Positions 8,040 to 15,738 of a stretch of 64,000 nt of DNA are shown here, piece after piece; the stretch's first letter is position 1; the number at the start of each line of letters is the position of its first letter. The notes under the pieces are model-generated. The model saw nothing but the letters and a program-made list of their open reading frames with translations. It ran no database searches and was not told the origin of the DNA. Location: NCBI GenBank assembly GCA_964386325.1, contig CAYLQY010000013.1, positions 1-64,000 on the forward strand, read 5' to 3'. The stretch is from Anaerorhabdus sp964386325 (GTDB lineage Bacteria > Bacillota_I > Bacilli_A > Erysipelotrichales > Erysipelotrichaceae). Both the position numbers and the translations under genes were made by a program.

Positions 8040-8372
8040 TTGTACATCACAGGAATTTCACCTCTTCCAATCAAGGAAGCATCTTCTTTCGAAGTATGGA
8101 GTATCATGATCACAAAAATACATCATCGCAATTAAATGATTATCATTCATATTAGTCCAATCCTTATCGCTCTTCACTTTTGGTAAGTCATCGCGTATTG
8201 ACTAAGTTGCTCGCATAATTGATAAAGTAACTACTTCACATATGATTTCATCTACGAAATTTTTCTCAAAGAGCAAAGTATGAAACAAAATCCAAAGATT
8301 TGATTCAGTACTTTTTGAAGTAGATAAAATATCCCTTCACCTGTTACGGCACGAGAACACTAATCCACAACC
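8040..8372 (-). ncRNA. Candidate structured RNA, copy 2
   Basis: About 330 nt, no coding frame, alignable to 6815-7165. Shared blocks include the end near 8043-8112, the AGTCCAAT and ATTGACT arms (about 8153 and 8195), and the CAAAGAGCAAAGTA block (8266-8279). The small hairpin is CTTC-GAAA-GAAG, again a GNRA loop on the minus strand. The ATTCC/GGAAT stem of copy 1 is ATTTC/GAAAT here, a compensated change. The AAGTA/TACTT hairpin (8275-8319) is kept with a different interior. It lies in the leader of the winged-helix gene. Confidence 0.6.
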
Positions 8373-8416
8373 TCTTTTTAGAAATTCCTTTACATTTTTA
8401 CTTTATTCCACAAAAA

Positions 8417-8440
8417 AAGAGAGATTATTTCATCTCTCTT
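8417..8440 (-). terminator. Intrinsic terminator of the polymerase operon
   Basis: A 9-bp stem (AAGAGAGAT/ATCTCTCTT, 6-nt loop) is followed on the minus strand by seven T residues. It lies just after the stop of the 8452-8700 gene. Confidence 0.85.
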
Positions 8441-8451
8441 ACTTATCTAAA

Positions 8452-8700
8452 TCATGGTTTTTCACTTTCGATAAACCATTTATCTTTTTCAAGGAATAGA
8501 TTTCTTTTCTTTCCTCGAATCATGCATTCAAACTTCACTCCACAACCACCTACAATGGATGCAGCATTTTTTTTACTCAATATTTTATCTATTTTATAGT
8601 ATTTCTCTCCTTTTGAACTTTCCCAAATAACATGGGTTGGAGTAACACTACCATTGAGATCATAAAATACAATTACGGATACATATCTTTTATAAGGCAT
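8452..8700 (-). CDS. Small conserved-looking partner of the Y-family polymerase
   Basis: This 82-residue protein starts 3 nt after the polymerase stop, so the two form an operon. It has a beta-rich pattern (YVSVIVFYDLNGSVTPTHVIWESS), then YYKIDKILSKKNAASIVGGCGVKFEC and a basic segment. The context suggests an accessory to the translesion polymerase or a small YolD-like role, but no family motif is clear to me. The terminator at 8417-8440 closes the operon. Confidence 0.65.
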   Translation of the reverse strand: MPYKRYVSVIVFYDLNGSVTPTHVIWESSKGEKYYKIDKILSKKNAASIVGGCGVKFECMIRGKKRNLFLEKDKWFIESEKP

Positions 8701-8703
8701 AAT

Positions 8704-9969
8704 TTAGAACCAACTTTCTGGGTGAATTACATTATCTCCTTTCGGATTAAAATCCGTTAGTTCACGATCAACTAACAGATTACATTTTTTGATTACATTA
8801 AAACCAAAACGATTCCGAATATCATCCAACGCAATATCAAGTCGTTTTGCTTTTTGTCTGTCTTCTTCATTTACAAATAAATTCAACTGCACCTCTGCAG
8901 TATCGCCAATTAACTGTGATACCGAGAGACCAATACTACGGTAATACATACTTAGTTGCCCAAATCGATTAACATCAACATTCTCTCTCACAAGGCACAT
9001 TGCGATCTCAAGTATTTCTTCACTTATGTTAGTAGCTACCTCAATCTTTCGCTGTCTACTAAAATATTGTAGTTCGTTATTTCTCATACTGATTGATAGT
9101 ACAGATCCTTTCATGCCAAGATCTTTCATTCTTGAAGCAACAGATTCTGCAAGTACTGTATATACCATTTGAATATCTTCAAGTGTTTGCATATCTCGAA
9201 TTGCAGTAATACTATTCCCAACTGATTTAACATCGCGTGACCAGGTACTTTGTTTAACCTCTGAAATATCATGTCCTTTGGCAAAGTACCAAACCATTTC
9301 ACCATTCTTTCCTAATATCCTCTTTAAGAAGTCAATAGAGCTATTCGCAATATCCCCTATAGTTTTTATTCCATACAAATTGAATTTTTGTTTTGTTGCT
9401 CGACCTACATAGAGTAATTCTTCACAGGGAAGAGGGTAAACAAGTTCTTCAAAGTTTTCTCGGGAAATAACCGTAAAACCCATGCGCTTATCAAAATCAC
9501 TCCCAAGTTTGGCAAATATTTTGTTAAAACTAACTCCCATACTTACAGTTAGTCCAAATTCATCAAAAACTCTTTTCTGTATCAATCGAGCTGTCTCAAT
9601 TGGATTACCAAACAAGTTTTCTGTTCCAGTTAGTTCAAACCATGCCTCATCCAATCCAAAAGATTCTACCTTATCTGTATATTCACGATAAATATCTTTC
9701 ACCTTTTCTGTATAATACATATAATCATCATAATTAGGATGAATAATAAGTAGTTCAGGACATTTAGCATATGCCTCTCTTAAGGATTCACCTGTCTTGA
9801 TATTGAATTTCTTTGCTAAGTCATTTTTAGCTAATATAATTCCATGTCGTGCTTCTTCATGCCCACCTACAGCCATCGGAACATTTCTAAGTTCAGGATA
9901 TTTCATTTCTTCGATTTGAGCATAGCAATGATTTAAGTCCGCATGGACTATAATTCGATCCCATTCCAT
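8704..9969 (-). CDS. Y-family DNA polymerase (UmuC/DinB/UvrX-like)
   Basis: A translesion DNA polymerase of 421 residues, the usual length for plasmid and phage UvrX/UmuC proteins. The catalytic palm shows HADLNHCYAQIEE (residues 9-21) and GLDEAWFELTG (near 104-114). The helix-hairpin-helix region GIKTIGDIANSS and the little-finger domain follow. It is divergent from the LexA-like gene at 10115 and shares an operator-rich gap with it, so it is probably induced by DNA damage. It may also help make the second strand after conjugative transfer; that is inference. Confidence 0.93.
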   Translation of the reverse strand: MEWDRIIVHADLNHCYAQIEEMKYPELRNVPMAVGGHEEARHGIILAKNDLAKKFNIKTGESLREAYAKCPELLIIHPNYDDYMYYTEKVKDIYREYTDKVESFGLDEAWFELTGTENLFGNPIETARLIQKRVFDEFGLTVSMGVSFNKIFAKLGSDFDKRMGFTVISRENFEELVYPLPCEELLYVGRATKQKFNLYGIKTIGDIANSSIDFLKRILGKNGEMVWYFAKGHDISEVKQSTWSRDVKSVGNSITAIRDMQTLEDIQMVYTVLAESVASRMKDLGMKGSVLSISMRNNELQYFSRQRKIEVATNISEEILEIAMCLVRENVDVNRFGQLSMYYRSIGLSVSQLIGDTAEVQLNLFVNEEDRQKAKRLDIALDDIRNRFGFNVIKKCNLLVDRELTDFNPKGDNVIHPESWF

Positions 9970-10010
9970 ATCATTACCTCACTTTCATCGGCTCTATTAT
10001 AAAACCAAAA

Positions 10011-10085
10011 CATTACATATTTCAATATATTATGTAATGTTTTATAATGTAAATTCTTACATTGCCTTGTTTTCATTACATATTG
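10011..10085. promoter_or_regulatory. Operator cluster between polymerase and LexA-like repressor
   Basis: Half-sites TTACAT/ATGTAA recur: CATTACATA (10011-10019) against TATGTAATG (10031-10039), the perfect repeat AATGTAA-ATTC-TTACATT (10046-10063), and CATTACATA again at about 10074-10082. This is what a dimeric repressor controlling two divergent promoters would bind, most likely the product of 10115-10708. Confidence 0.7.
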
Positions 10086-10114
10086 TGATAAAATATAGAA
10101 AAGGAGTAACAATT

Positions 10115-10708
10115 ATGGAACTTTCAGAACTAATTAGAAACTATAAAGAAACTCTTAATATTACGAATGAAGATTTAGCAAATCGTATTGGAGTTACTGA
10201 AACAACCATCTATCGTTGGCTAAGTGGTGACGTAAAACGAATTCAAGAAGAACCAGCAAAAAAACTAAGTGAACTAGTGGGATTTGATATCCTTCCTGTC
10301 ATAAAGAATCAACTACCTTCACTAAAGAAACCTATTTTAGGCATTGCTAAAGCAGGATATGATTTATTCCTTGAGGATAACTATCTAGGTGAAGAAGAAG
10401 TAACACTTGATAATTTTCAAAAAGGTGATTATTTCCTTCAAGTAGATGGAAATTCAATGATAGGATCAGGAATCCTCAACGGTAGCCTAGTCTATGTTAA
10501 ACAAACTTCTACTTTAAACAACGATGATATCGGTGTTATTCAAATTGGTAATGAAGTAACAGTTAAGAAAGTAATAAAAAAGAAAGATATGCTTATTTTA
10601 GAAGCAAGCAATCCTTCTGTACAATCAAGATATTTCACTCAAAGTGAAGTAGAACAATTACCTGTAAGAATTCTTGGTAAAGTGCTTTATTGCAAGACAA
10701 ATTATTAA
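10115..10708 (+). CDS. LexA-like repressor (XRE HTH plus S24 peptidase)
   Basis: This 197-residue protein has an N-terminal Cro/C1 helix-turn-helix (residues 4-56) and a C-terminal S24 self-cleavage domain. The cleavage site is probably Ala80-Gly81 in GIAKAGYD; the catalytic Ser is Ser114 in DGNSM and the Lys lies in VTVKK near 151. Such proteins repress until RecA-stimulated autocleavage after DNA damage. ATG 10115 is chosen for AAGGAG 8 nt upstream. It should autoregulate and repress the polymerase operon through the shared operators, linking ICE functions to SOS. Its target list beyond this pair cannot be seen. Confidence 0.9.
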   Translation: MELSELIRNYKETLNITNEDLANRIGVTETTIYRWLSGDVKRIQEEPAKKLSELVGFDILPVIKNQLPSLKKPILGIAKAGYDLFLEDNYLGEEEVTLDNFQKGDYFLQVDGNSMIGSGILNGSLVYVKQTSTLNNDDIGVIQIGNEVTVKKVIKKKDMLILEASNPSVQSRYFTQSEVEQLPVRILGKVLYCKTNY

Positions 10709-10735
10709 ATCCCCTTTCAAAAATGAAAGAGGATT
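10708..10735. terminator. Bidirectional terminator
   Basis: AATCCCCTTTC and GAAAGAGGATT pair with one mismatch around a 6-nt loop, between two convergent genes. T-rich sequence follows on the plus strand and an A-run precedes. Confidence 0.7.
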
Positions 10736-10736
10736 T

Positions 10737-11189
10737 TTAATTTTCATCTAGATATAGTTCTCTAAGTTTCGCATTACAACTCATTTTATTTAATGCACGT
10801 TTCTTTGTTTTTGAGATTGCTTGTTGAGAGACTCCAAATTTTTCTGCAATACATACAGTTGAAAATCCTTGAAAAAATATTAAATTAATTACTTGCTGTT
10901 CTTTCCTTGTTAAACTATTAATTGCAATTCGCAATTCTTTTTTGAACTCATTACTATATACTTCTCTTAAAACTGTTTTTTGTTCTTTTAAACTTTTATA
11001 TTTAGACCCTACTAATTCAGTTTCCGTCCAGAAATAGATATGTTTTTTTTGATGTCTTCTTTTAAAGTCCTCTTCTTTTCTTATAGTATGGAGATAAAAT
11101 TGCAGCACATTTTTTTGCTTCTTATCATCGTTCATTTCAGTTTCAATTAATTGAATTGCCGATCTTTCATCATTAATATATTGTTTCAT
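10737..11189 (-). CDS. Sigma-70 region-4-like regulator 2
   Basis: This 150-residue protein is a diverged paralogue of 7183-7617. It ends in EQQVINLIFFQGFSTVCIAEKFGVSQQAISKTKKRALNKM, a sigma region 4/LuxR-like helix-turn-helix. A shared segment FxRKEEDFKRRHQKK/FFRKEEHYQVRHGRK near residue 40 supports paralogy. The N-terminus is helical and charged, with no clear core-binding region 2. GAGGAG precedes ATG 11189. It may regulate ICE transcription. Confidence 0.7.
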   Translation of the reverse strand: MKQYINDERSAIQLIETEMNDDKKQKNVLQFYLHTIRKEEDFKRRHQKKHIYFWTETELVGSKYKSLKEQKTVLREVYSNEFKKELRIAINSLTRKEQQVINLIFFQGFSTVCIAEKFGVSQQAISKTKKRALNKMSCNAKLRELYLDEN

Positions 11190-11246
11190 CTACACTCCTC
11201 ATTATATAAGCATAATATTTAATTCTTTCTAGTAATGAAGCATTAT

Positions 11247-11277
11247 AAAAAGCCCATTGAAAAAATATGAGCTTTTT
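11247..11277 (-). terminator. Probable terminator of the agr operon
   Basis: AAAAAGC (11247-11253) pairs with GCTTTTT (11271-11277) with an inner CAT/ATG pairing. It lies downstream of agrD on the minus strand. The stem is weak. Confidence 0.45.
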
Positions 11278-11302
11278 ATTACTAAAGCAATGGCATTAAT
11301 AC

Positions 11303-11449
11303 TTAAAGAATATTATAATTTTTCTCATTTTTTTGGTTTTGTGTTTTCGGTTCATCAGGCTGATACATTCCAAACATTGAGACAATATCAGGCATATTTA
11401 TAGCTAGATTTAAAGCACATGTTGATAACAATTTAAGAATTAATTTCAT
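11303..11449 (-). CDS. agrD: AgrD-like autoinducing peptide precursor with Ser instead of Cys
   Basis: This 48-residue peptide has an amphipathic N-terminal leader (MKLILKLLSTCALNLAINM), the core SMFGM (Ser24-Met28), then YQPDEPK and a charged tail. The layout matches AgrD: Listeria has CFMFVYEPKSP where this has SMFGMYQPDEP. The ring-forming Cys is replaced by Ser, which would give a lactone rather than a thiolactone, as known in Staphylococcus intermedius. The only Cys (Cys11) lies in the leader. ATG 11449 overlaps agrB by 17 nt. A longer frame from 11503 lies inside agrB and has no separate support. Confidence 0.8.
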   Translation of the reverse strand: MKLILKLLSTCALNLAINMPDIVSMFGMYQPDEPKTQNQKNEKNYNIL

Positions 11450-12008
11450 TTTTTCTCTCTCCCACATTAATAATATACTGTATGATACATAGAATTGACT
11501 CACATATACTTACAATTTTAATGCATTCAATATATTCATTTCTAAAGAGCAAAGAAAGAATAATACTTGATGAACATATAAGAATGATCGTTTTCTTATA
11601 TTCACGTTTAATGGCAATTGAAAGTCTATGTATTTTGGTATCTACAGGGGCTAGATAAACAAGTAAAATATTGCTTAATACAAAGAGTACTGTTGAATAA
11701 TTTCCCATATCAAAGCAATATACTAAAAATAAAAATGCTAAATATAGCGTTATAGTCAAGCAATAGCAATATAAATGTTTTGATGCGTGATAACCACCCA
11801 TGTAAATACGGTATATTGAGAATAGAAATAAATACATTATTGATAGGAGTAGTTCATCCAAGAATATCCCAATTACAATAATTGTACTGAAGTTTAATAA
11901 TTCATATGATATTAATTGGAATCCATATAGATATTTATCATAATCTGAATTGATAATTTTCTTTTTAAAAAGATACTTAACCAACTTCGTACATAATTTA
12001 TCAATCAT
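11433..12008 (-). CDS. agrB: AgrB-like peptide-processing membrane protease
   Basis: A 191-residue polytopic membrane protein that cleaves the AgrD C-terminal tail and forms the ring. The catalytic segment RIYMGGYHASKHLYC keeps Arg67, His74 and Cys81 with exactly the spacing of Arg70, His77 and Cys84 in S. aureus AgrB. About six hydrophobic segments are visible. It is followed directly by agrD in the same operon and preceded by an 80-nt gap with direct repeats that look like the AgrA binding site. Gene order regulator-kinase-B-D differs from the S. aureus B-D-C-A order. Confidence 0.9.
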   Translation of the reverse strand: MIDKLCTKLVKYLFKKKIINSDYDKYLYGFQLISYELLNFSTIIVIGIFLDELLLSIMYLFLFSIYRIYMGGYHASKHLYCYCLTITLYLAFLFLVYCFDMGNYSTVLFVLSNILLVYLAPVDTKIHRLSIAIKREYKKTIILICSSSIILSLLFRNEYIECIKIVSICESILCIIQYIINVGERKNEINS

Positions 12009-12059
12009 TCTTAATCACCAACATCATTATTAAATAAAAAATCAACATTTACAATATTG

Positions 12060-12091
12060 TTGGTAAAACTAAACACATTTTGGTAAAATTA
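12060..12091 (-). promoter_or_regulatory. Direct repeats upstream of agrBD, candidate LytTR (AgrA) binding site
   Basis: TTGGTAAAACTA (12060-12071) and TTGGTAAAATTA (12080-12091) are direct repeats 20 bp apart, about two helical turns. LytTR regulators bind paired direct repeats with roughly this spacing. The site lies in the agrC-agrB gap and overlaps the agrC stop, so it would control agrBD. Confidence 0.6.
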
Positions 12092-13363
12092 GTCATTTTT
12101 CAATAGAATAGAGCATATAAAATATCCACTATCTTCTTCAAATATAATTTCACCATTATATTGTTTTACTGTATTTTTAATACTCAACACACCATACCCA
12201 TGATTTTTTTCATTGGTTTTTGTTGTTTTTAGTTTTTTATTCGATAATAACACTGATTCATTTATACTGTTTTTTACTACAACTGAAATATATTTATCTA
12301 CTTGTTCGATACTTACTATAATGTTTTTCTGGTTCCCAATATTTTCGATTGCATTATTAATAATATTAGCTAGCATTACAATGAATATATTTGAATCAAT
12401 TTTATTAAAAGTGATTTCACATATTAATAACTGAAATTTGATATTTTTATTTTGTGATATTTGCTTCATTATACTTAAAAACCAATCGATTTCAACATTT
12501 CCTGTGTAAATCATATATTTAATATTCTTAACTTCAGTCAATAAGCTATTAATATATTTTAATGCTTTTTCATTTTGTTTATTAACTAAATAATTTCTGA
12601 TAATTGTCAAATAATTATTTACATCGTGTTTAATTATTTTAGCATCCATACTACTTTCTTTTGTTACATCATAAATATTTTTATATTTACTCAACATCTC
12701 CAATATTTGTAAATTATTTATTTCAATTTTGTTATCTCTTTGAACTTTATCAAATAATGATAATGTACCTGTAACTAAAATTGCAAGTTGAAAAATCGCA
12801 ATAATTATTTGAGTTTGATCGAATGTATTCTTAAATAGTATTGATTCAAAATTTGTTAGACATGCACGAGCCATGAAAATAATTACTAAAAAATTAAGAA
12901 AGTATTTTGATGTAGCATATTTTGTATCTGAAACCCATTTAAATCCATTAATTGTAAATAAAAAGTATAATATTTTTGATAATACAATAGACAAAATAAA
13001 TGCAAATCTACCTTGGTGAATAATATCAAATATTTTAATATCAAATATTAGCGAAATTATAAACAATGATGTTATATTAGACATTGAAACCATTGTTAGT
13101 GCTTCTAATGAATAAAGTATTATATCTCTGTAATAATTTCTGCAAAATTGTTTAGAGATTAAAGTCAACACTACAATATACACGATGAAATAGTAATCCT
13201 CATAAATGAAATAATGATTAAGCGCTGTTATTGTTAGAAACAAAGTTAAAGACATTGTAAAAATATAGACACCTTTTTTCTTGTTGAATGATAAATAATT
13301 TGATACGAATAATGTAACAAGTAGAGCTTCTATTATATTTATTATTATTCCAAAGTATATCAC
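12089..13363 (-). CDS. agrC: AgrC-like histidine kinase
   Basis: This 424-residue sensor has about six N-terminal membrane segments (residues 1-205) and a cytoplasmic HPK10-type kinase region. The H-box is KHDVNNYLTIIRNYL near residue 245, the N-box ANIINNAIENI, and the G-box GYGVLSIKN near 390. It should sense the SMFGM peptide and phosphorylate the response regulator encoded upstream. It starts with GTG 13363, with AAAGGAG 7 nt upstream and only 2 nt after the regulator stop. The membrane region is AT-rich and poorly conserved, as usual for AgrC. Confidence 0.85.
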   Translation of the reverse strand: MIYFGIIINIIEALLVTLFVSNYLSFNKKKGVYIFTMSLTLFLTITALNHYFIYEDYYFIVYIVVLTLISKQFCRNYYRDIILYSLEALTMVSMSNITSLFIISLIFDIKIFDIIHQGRFAFILSIVLSKILYFLFTINGFKWVSDTKYATSKYFLNFLVIIFMARACLTNFESILFKNTFDQTQIIIAIFQLAILVTGTLSLFDKVQRDNKIEINNLQILEMLSKYKNIYDVTKESSMDAKIIKHDVNNYLTIIRNYLVNKQNEKALKYINSLLTEVKNIKYMIYTGNVEIDWFLSIMKQISQNKNIKFQLLICEITFNKIDSNIFIVMLANIINNAIENIGNQKNIIVSIEQVDKYISVVVKNSINESVLLSNKKLKTTKTNEKNHGYGVLSIKNTVKQYNGEIIFEEDSGYFICSILLKND

Positions 13364-13365
13364 GA

Positions 13366-14064
13366 TTATACTCCTTTATTATATCTTGCATAATGCTTTA
13401 TGAGGACTTTATATTTATTCTTTGAAACAGTGAAAACTTCATTGTTTAATAATTTTAGAATAGGATATCTTATATCTTTAATATAATTGATGTTAATGAT
13501 TGTTGATCTATTCGGTAGAACAAAAGATGGCACCTGTTTATTCAACAAATTGTATATGTCATTTATTTTATTTCTAGTCTTATAAATGTTTTCGCTCGTT
13601 ACTATGTAAGAATAGTTATTATGTTTATAAATATATAATATGCTCCTTACTTCTATATTTTGATCACCAAATTTATCCCTAAAATAAAACCTAACTGGTG
13701 TTAAATCCTGTATCCATCTTTTGCTTTTCATATATATCATATCTAAGTCATCCTTTCGGATGAAATCATACGCATTATAATTAAAAGATTCAAAAACTAA
13801 TTCATGTTTTGAACTTACATATACTACTCTAGTATCTACCTTCATCTTTATAAATTTAGACAATAAAAATCCATCAATATCAGGCATATCAATATCAATA
13901 AAAGCTATTTGAAATGTTTGATTTTCTTCAATTACCTTTGACGAATCAATATACATGCTATATTTTAGGCGAAAAACTTTACCCAAAGTTTCATCGATAT
14001 ATTTTTTAAGAAGGGGAATGAAATATTCATCATCATCACATACCAAAACACTCAAATTATTCAT
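13366..14064 (-). CDS. agrA: AgrA-like LytTR response regulator
   Basis: This 232-residue regulator has an N-terminal receiver (VLVCDDDEYF acidic pair; FIDIDMPDIDGF phospho-acceptor region near 53-60) and a C-terminal LytTR DNA-binding domain (ILYIYKHNNYSYIVTSEN, then FVLPNRSTIININYIK). It is directly followed by the kinase gene. Its ATG overlaps the stop of the upstream XRE gene by 4 nt. It probably binds the direct repeats at 12060-12091. Confidence 0.88.
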   Translation of the reverse strand: MNNLSVLVCDDDEYFIPLLKKYIDETLGKVFRLKYSMYIDSSKVIEENQTFQIAFIDIDMPDIDGFLLSKFIKMKVDTRVVYVSSKHELVFESFNYNAYDFIRKDDLDMIYMKSKRWIQDLTPVRFYFRDKFGDQNIEVRSILYIYKHNNYSYIVTSENIYKTRNKINDIYNLLNKQVPSFVLPNRSTIININYIKDIRYPILKLLNNEVFTVSKNKYKVLIKHYARYNKGV

Positions 14065-14351
14065 TTCATTCTTCTAAGTTTGACAGCAAGCGCACTTAAA
14101 ATATTGATAGATTCTTGATCCAAATCTTCAATGCTGACTGATAATTCATCCATTTTATTGATATTAAGTAAGTAATCTGCGCTAACTTTATATTTATTAC
14201 AAATTAATACTAAAGTTGCTGTGTCAGGAAATTTTCCATCAATTGTCTCCCATTTACTAACAACACTTCTAGATACCCCAACACTCTCCCCAAATATTTT
14301 TTGGGATAAATTGTACCTTTTCCTCAAACTTCTGAATTTTGATGATGCCAT
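14061..14351 (-). CDS. XRE-family transcriptional regulator at the head of the agr operon
   Basis: This 96-residue protein has a Cro/C1 helix-turn-helix: FRSLRKRYNLSQKIFGESVGVSRSVVSKWE, then FPDTATLVLICNKYKVSADYLL. The start at ATG 14351 is chosen although the ribosome binding site is weak (AAAGGA 11 nt upstream); an ATG at 14363 overlaps that site. It is coupled to the response regulator by a 4-nt overlap, which makes the operon XRE-agrA-agrC-agrB-agrD. It may set a threshold for agr expression. Confidence 0.8.
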   Translation of the reverse strand: MASSKFRSLRKRYNLSQKIFGESVGVSRSVVSKWETIDGKFPDTATLVLICNKYKVSADYLLNINKMDELSVSIEDLDQESINILSALAVKLRRMK

Positions 14352-14444
14352 AATACCCCACATCCTTTATAAAATTATTTTACTATATATGTTGCATTAA
14401 ATATGCCCATATATTCTGAAAATGAGCCAAAAAGGAACATATCA

Positions 14445-15146
14445 TTAAATCATTCTGCTGATTAATTTGTTTATTATACTTTTTTTATTTCTAATTGAAA
14501 TTGGAAGTGATTCTCCATCTATCGTCTTGACTTCATTTTGTTCAATTTTTTTACAATGATTACTATTTACTACTATTGAACGGTTGATTTTTACAAATTC
14601 GTTATAATGTCTTTTTTCAATTTGTTCAAGTAATTTTATTAATGTATATCGAATTTTTATTTTTTCCCCATTAGTCTTTTGAAAGATTATATAATTTTTT
14701 TGATTTTCAAAATAAATTATTTCGGAGCACTTAATTGAGATTTTTTGATTTAAATACATTACTGAAAAATAATGCATATTGATATACGATTCCTTAATTT
14801 TTTTTGCAATGATATGAAGTTCATCATTGATTGTACTTTTACGAATACAATCGAATGGCGAAATGTGCATAGTTTGAAAAAGTAATGTGTCATGAGAGGA
14901 CATATAAACTATTTTTTCACTATGCATCCTTTTTACTATTTCTTCTTGTTCATATGAGATTATATCATCCATCATAATATCCAAAAAAACAAAATCGAAT
15001 TTTGATATAGTATCACTATATGTTTTAATACTGTCTATTTTTACTATATGATGATTAATCATAAGTTTTCGAAGATTATCACTTAAGATTTTCTCAAAAT
15101 AGCATGAAAACTCTAACTGATCGTCTACTATTGCAATTTTTAACAT
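14445..15146 (-). CDS. Second LytTR response regulator (orphan)
   Basis: This 233-residue regulator has an N-terminal receiver (IAIVDDQLEF; FVFLDIMMDD) and a C-terminal LytTR domain (IIYFENQKNYIIF, HYNEFVKINRSIVVNSNHC). No kinase gene adjoins it, so it may be phosphorylated by the AgrC-like kinase or work without one. ATG 15146 is chosen because GGGAG lies 6 nt upstream; the TTG 18 nt earlier lacks a site. It sits between the lysis-like cassette and the agr operon. Confidence 0.82.
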   Translation of the reverse strand: MLKIAIVDDQLEFSCYFEKILSDNLRKLMINHHIVKIDSIKTYSDTISKFDFVFLDIMMDDIISYEQEEIVKRMHSEKIVYMSSHDTLLFQTMHISPFDCIRKSTINDELHIIAKKIKESYINMHYFSVMYLNQKISIKCSEIIYFENQKNYIIFQKTNGEKIKIRYTLIKLLEQIEKRHYNEFVKINRSIVVNSNHCKKIEQNEVKTIDGESLPISIRNKKSIINKLISRMI

Positions 15147-15236
15147 ACATTTCTCCCTCTGCAAAATTTTACTTTATTTAATCGTCTCATGAAAGTTTTA
15201 ATGATAAAAATCTTAAATGCAAAATGAACATAAGAA

Positions 15237-15260
15237 AAAAGTGTAAATTCCTACACTTTT
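15237..15260 (-). terminator. Terminator of the amidase/holin operon
   Basis: AAAAGTGTA/TACACTTTT with a 6-nt loop, followed by T residues on the minus strand. It overlaps the stop codon of the 15251-15544 gene. Confidence 0.8.
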
Positions 15261-15544
15261 CCCTTCTCTAACTTGTCAATTCTTTTTGTTGCTTCAATTA
15301 ACCGCTCATCGATTCTTGCTATCTTTATATTCGACTCCACTATAGATTCTGATATTTTATCTAAGTTTTCTGTATTTTCGTCTATTGATGATTTGATATA
15401 TTCTAAGTCAATGCAAATGGCACTAAATTTTTCATCTTTCTTCTTTTCTTCATATTTAGATTTATCTTTGATTCCTTTTATGGTAGTCATGATCCCAAAT
15501 AGAGTGCCGATTATCCCAATTATTATACTTACTACATTTAGCAT
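15251..15544 (-). CDS. Small membrane-anchored coiled-coil protein (XhlA-like?)
   Basis: This 97-residue protein has one N-terminal membrane segment (VVSIIIGIIGTLFGIMTTI) followed by a long charged coiled coil (IDLEYIKSSIDENTENLDKISESI). Size and layout recall phage haemolysin XhlA/holin-associated proteins, though XhlA has its membrane segment at the other end. It overlaps the preceding holin-like gene by 1 nt (TAATG) and is last in the amidase operon. A lysis accessory role is inferred from context. Confidence 0.6.
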   Translation of the reverse strand: MLNVVSIIIGIIGTLFGIMTTIKGIKDKSKYEEKKKDEKFSAICIDLEYIKSSIDENTENLDKISESIVESNIKIARIDERLIEATKRIDKLEKGKV

Positions 15545-15735
15545 TAGCTTTTTTCGCTCTTGGCGAAATAAAAAGTAATAATTGTAGCAACAAGTGGTAC
15601 AAATTGATCACTTGCAATTTTGTTATTAAACCATCCAAATATTAATGCAAAAATCATCGAAATAGTAATGATAGATTTTATCTTTAATAATTTCAATAAT
15701 TCTATTTTAATCATATCAATCATATTCTCTTTCAT
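15544..15735 (-). CDS. Holin-like small membrane protein
   Basis: This 63-residue protein has two hydrophobic segments (IITISMIFALIFGWF; FVPLVATIITFYFA) and a charged end. It lies 3 nt after the amidase stop and overlaps the next gene. This is the size and position of a small phage-type holin that would release the amidase. The start has GAGGAATAG upstream. The family is not certain. Confidence 0.65.
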   Translation of the reverse strand: MKENMIDMIKIELLKLLKIKSIITISMIFALIFGWFNNKIASDQFVPLVATIITFYFAKSEKS

Positions 15736-15738
15736 ACA

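Noticed and set aside
11450..11503. A longer AgrD frame starting at 11503.
   Set aside because: The extension lies inside agrB, has no ribosome binding site of its own, and does not resemble an AgrD leader.
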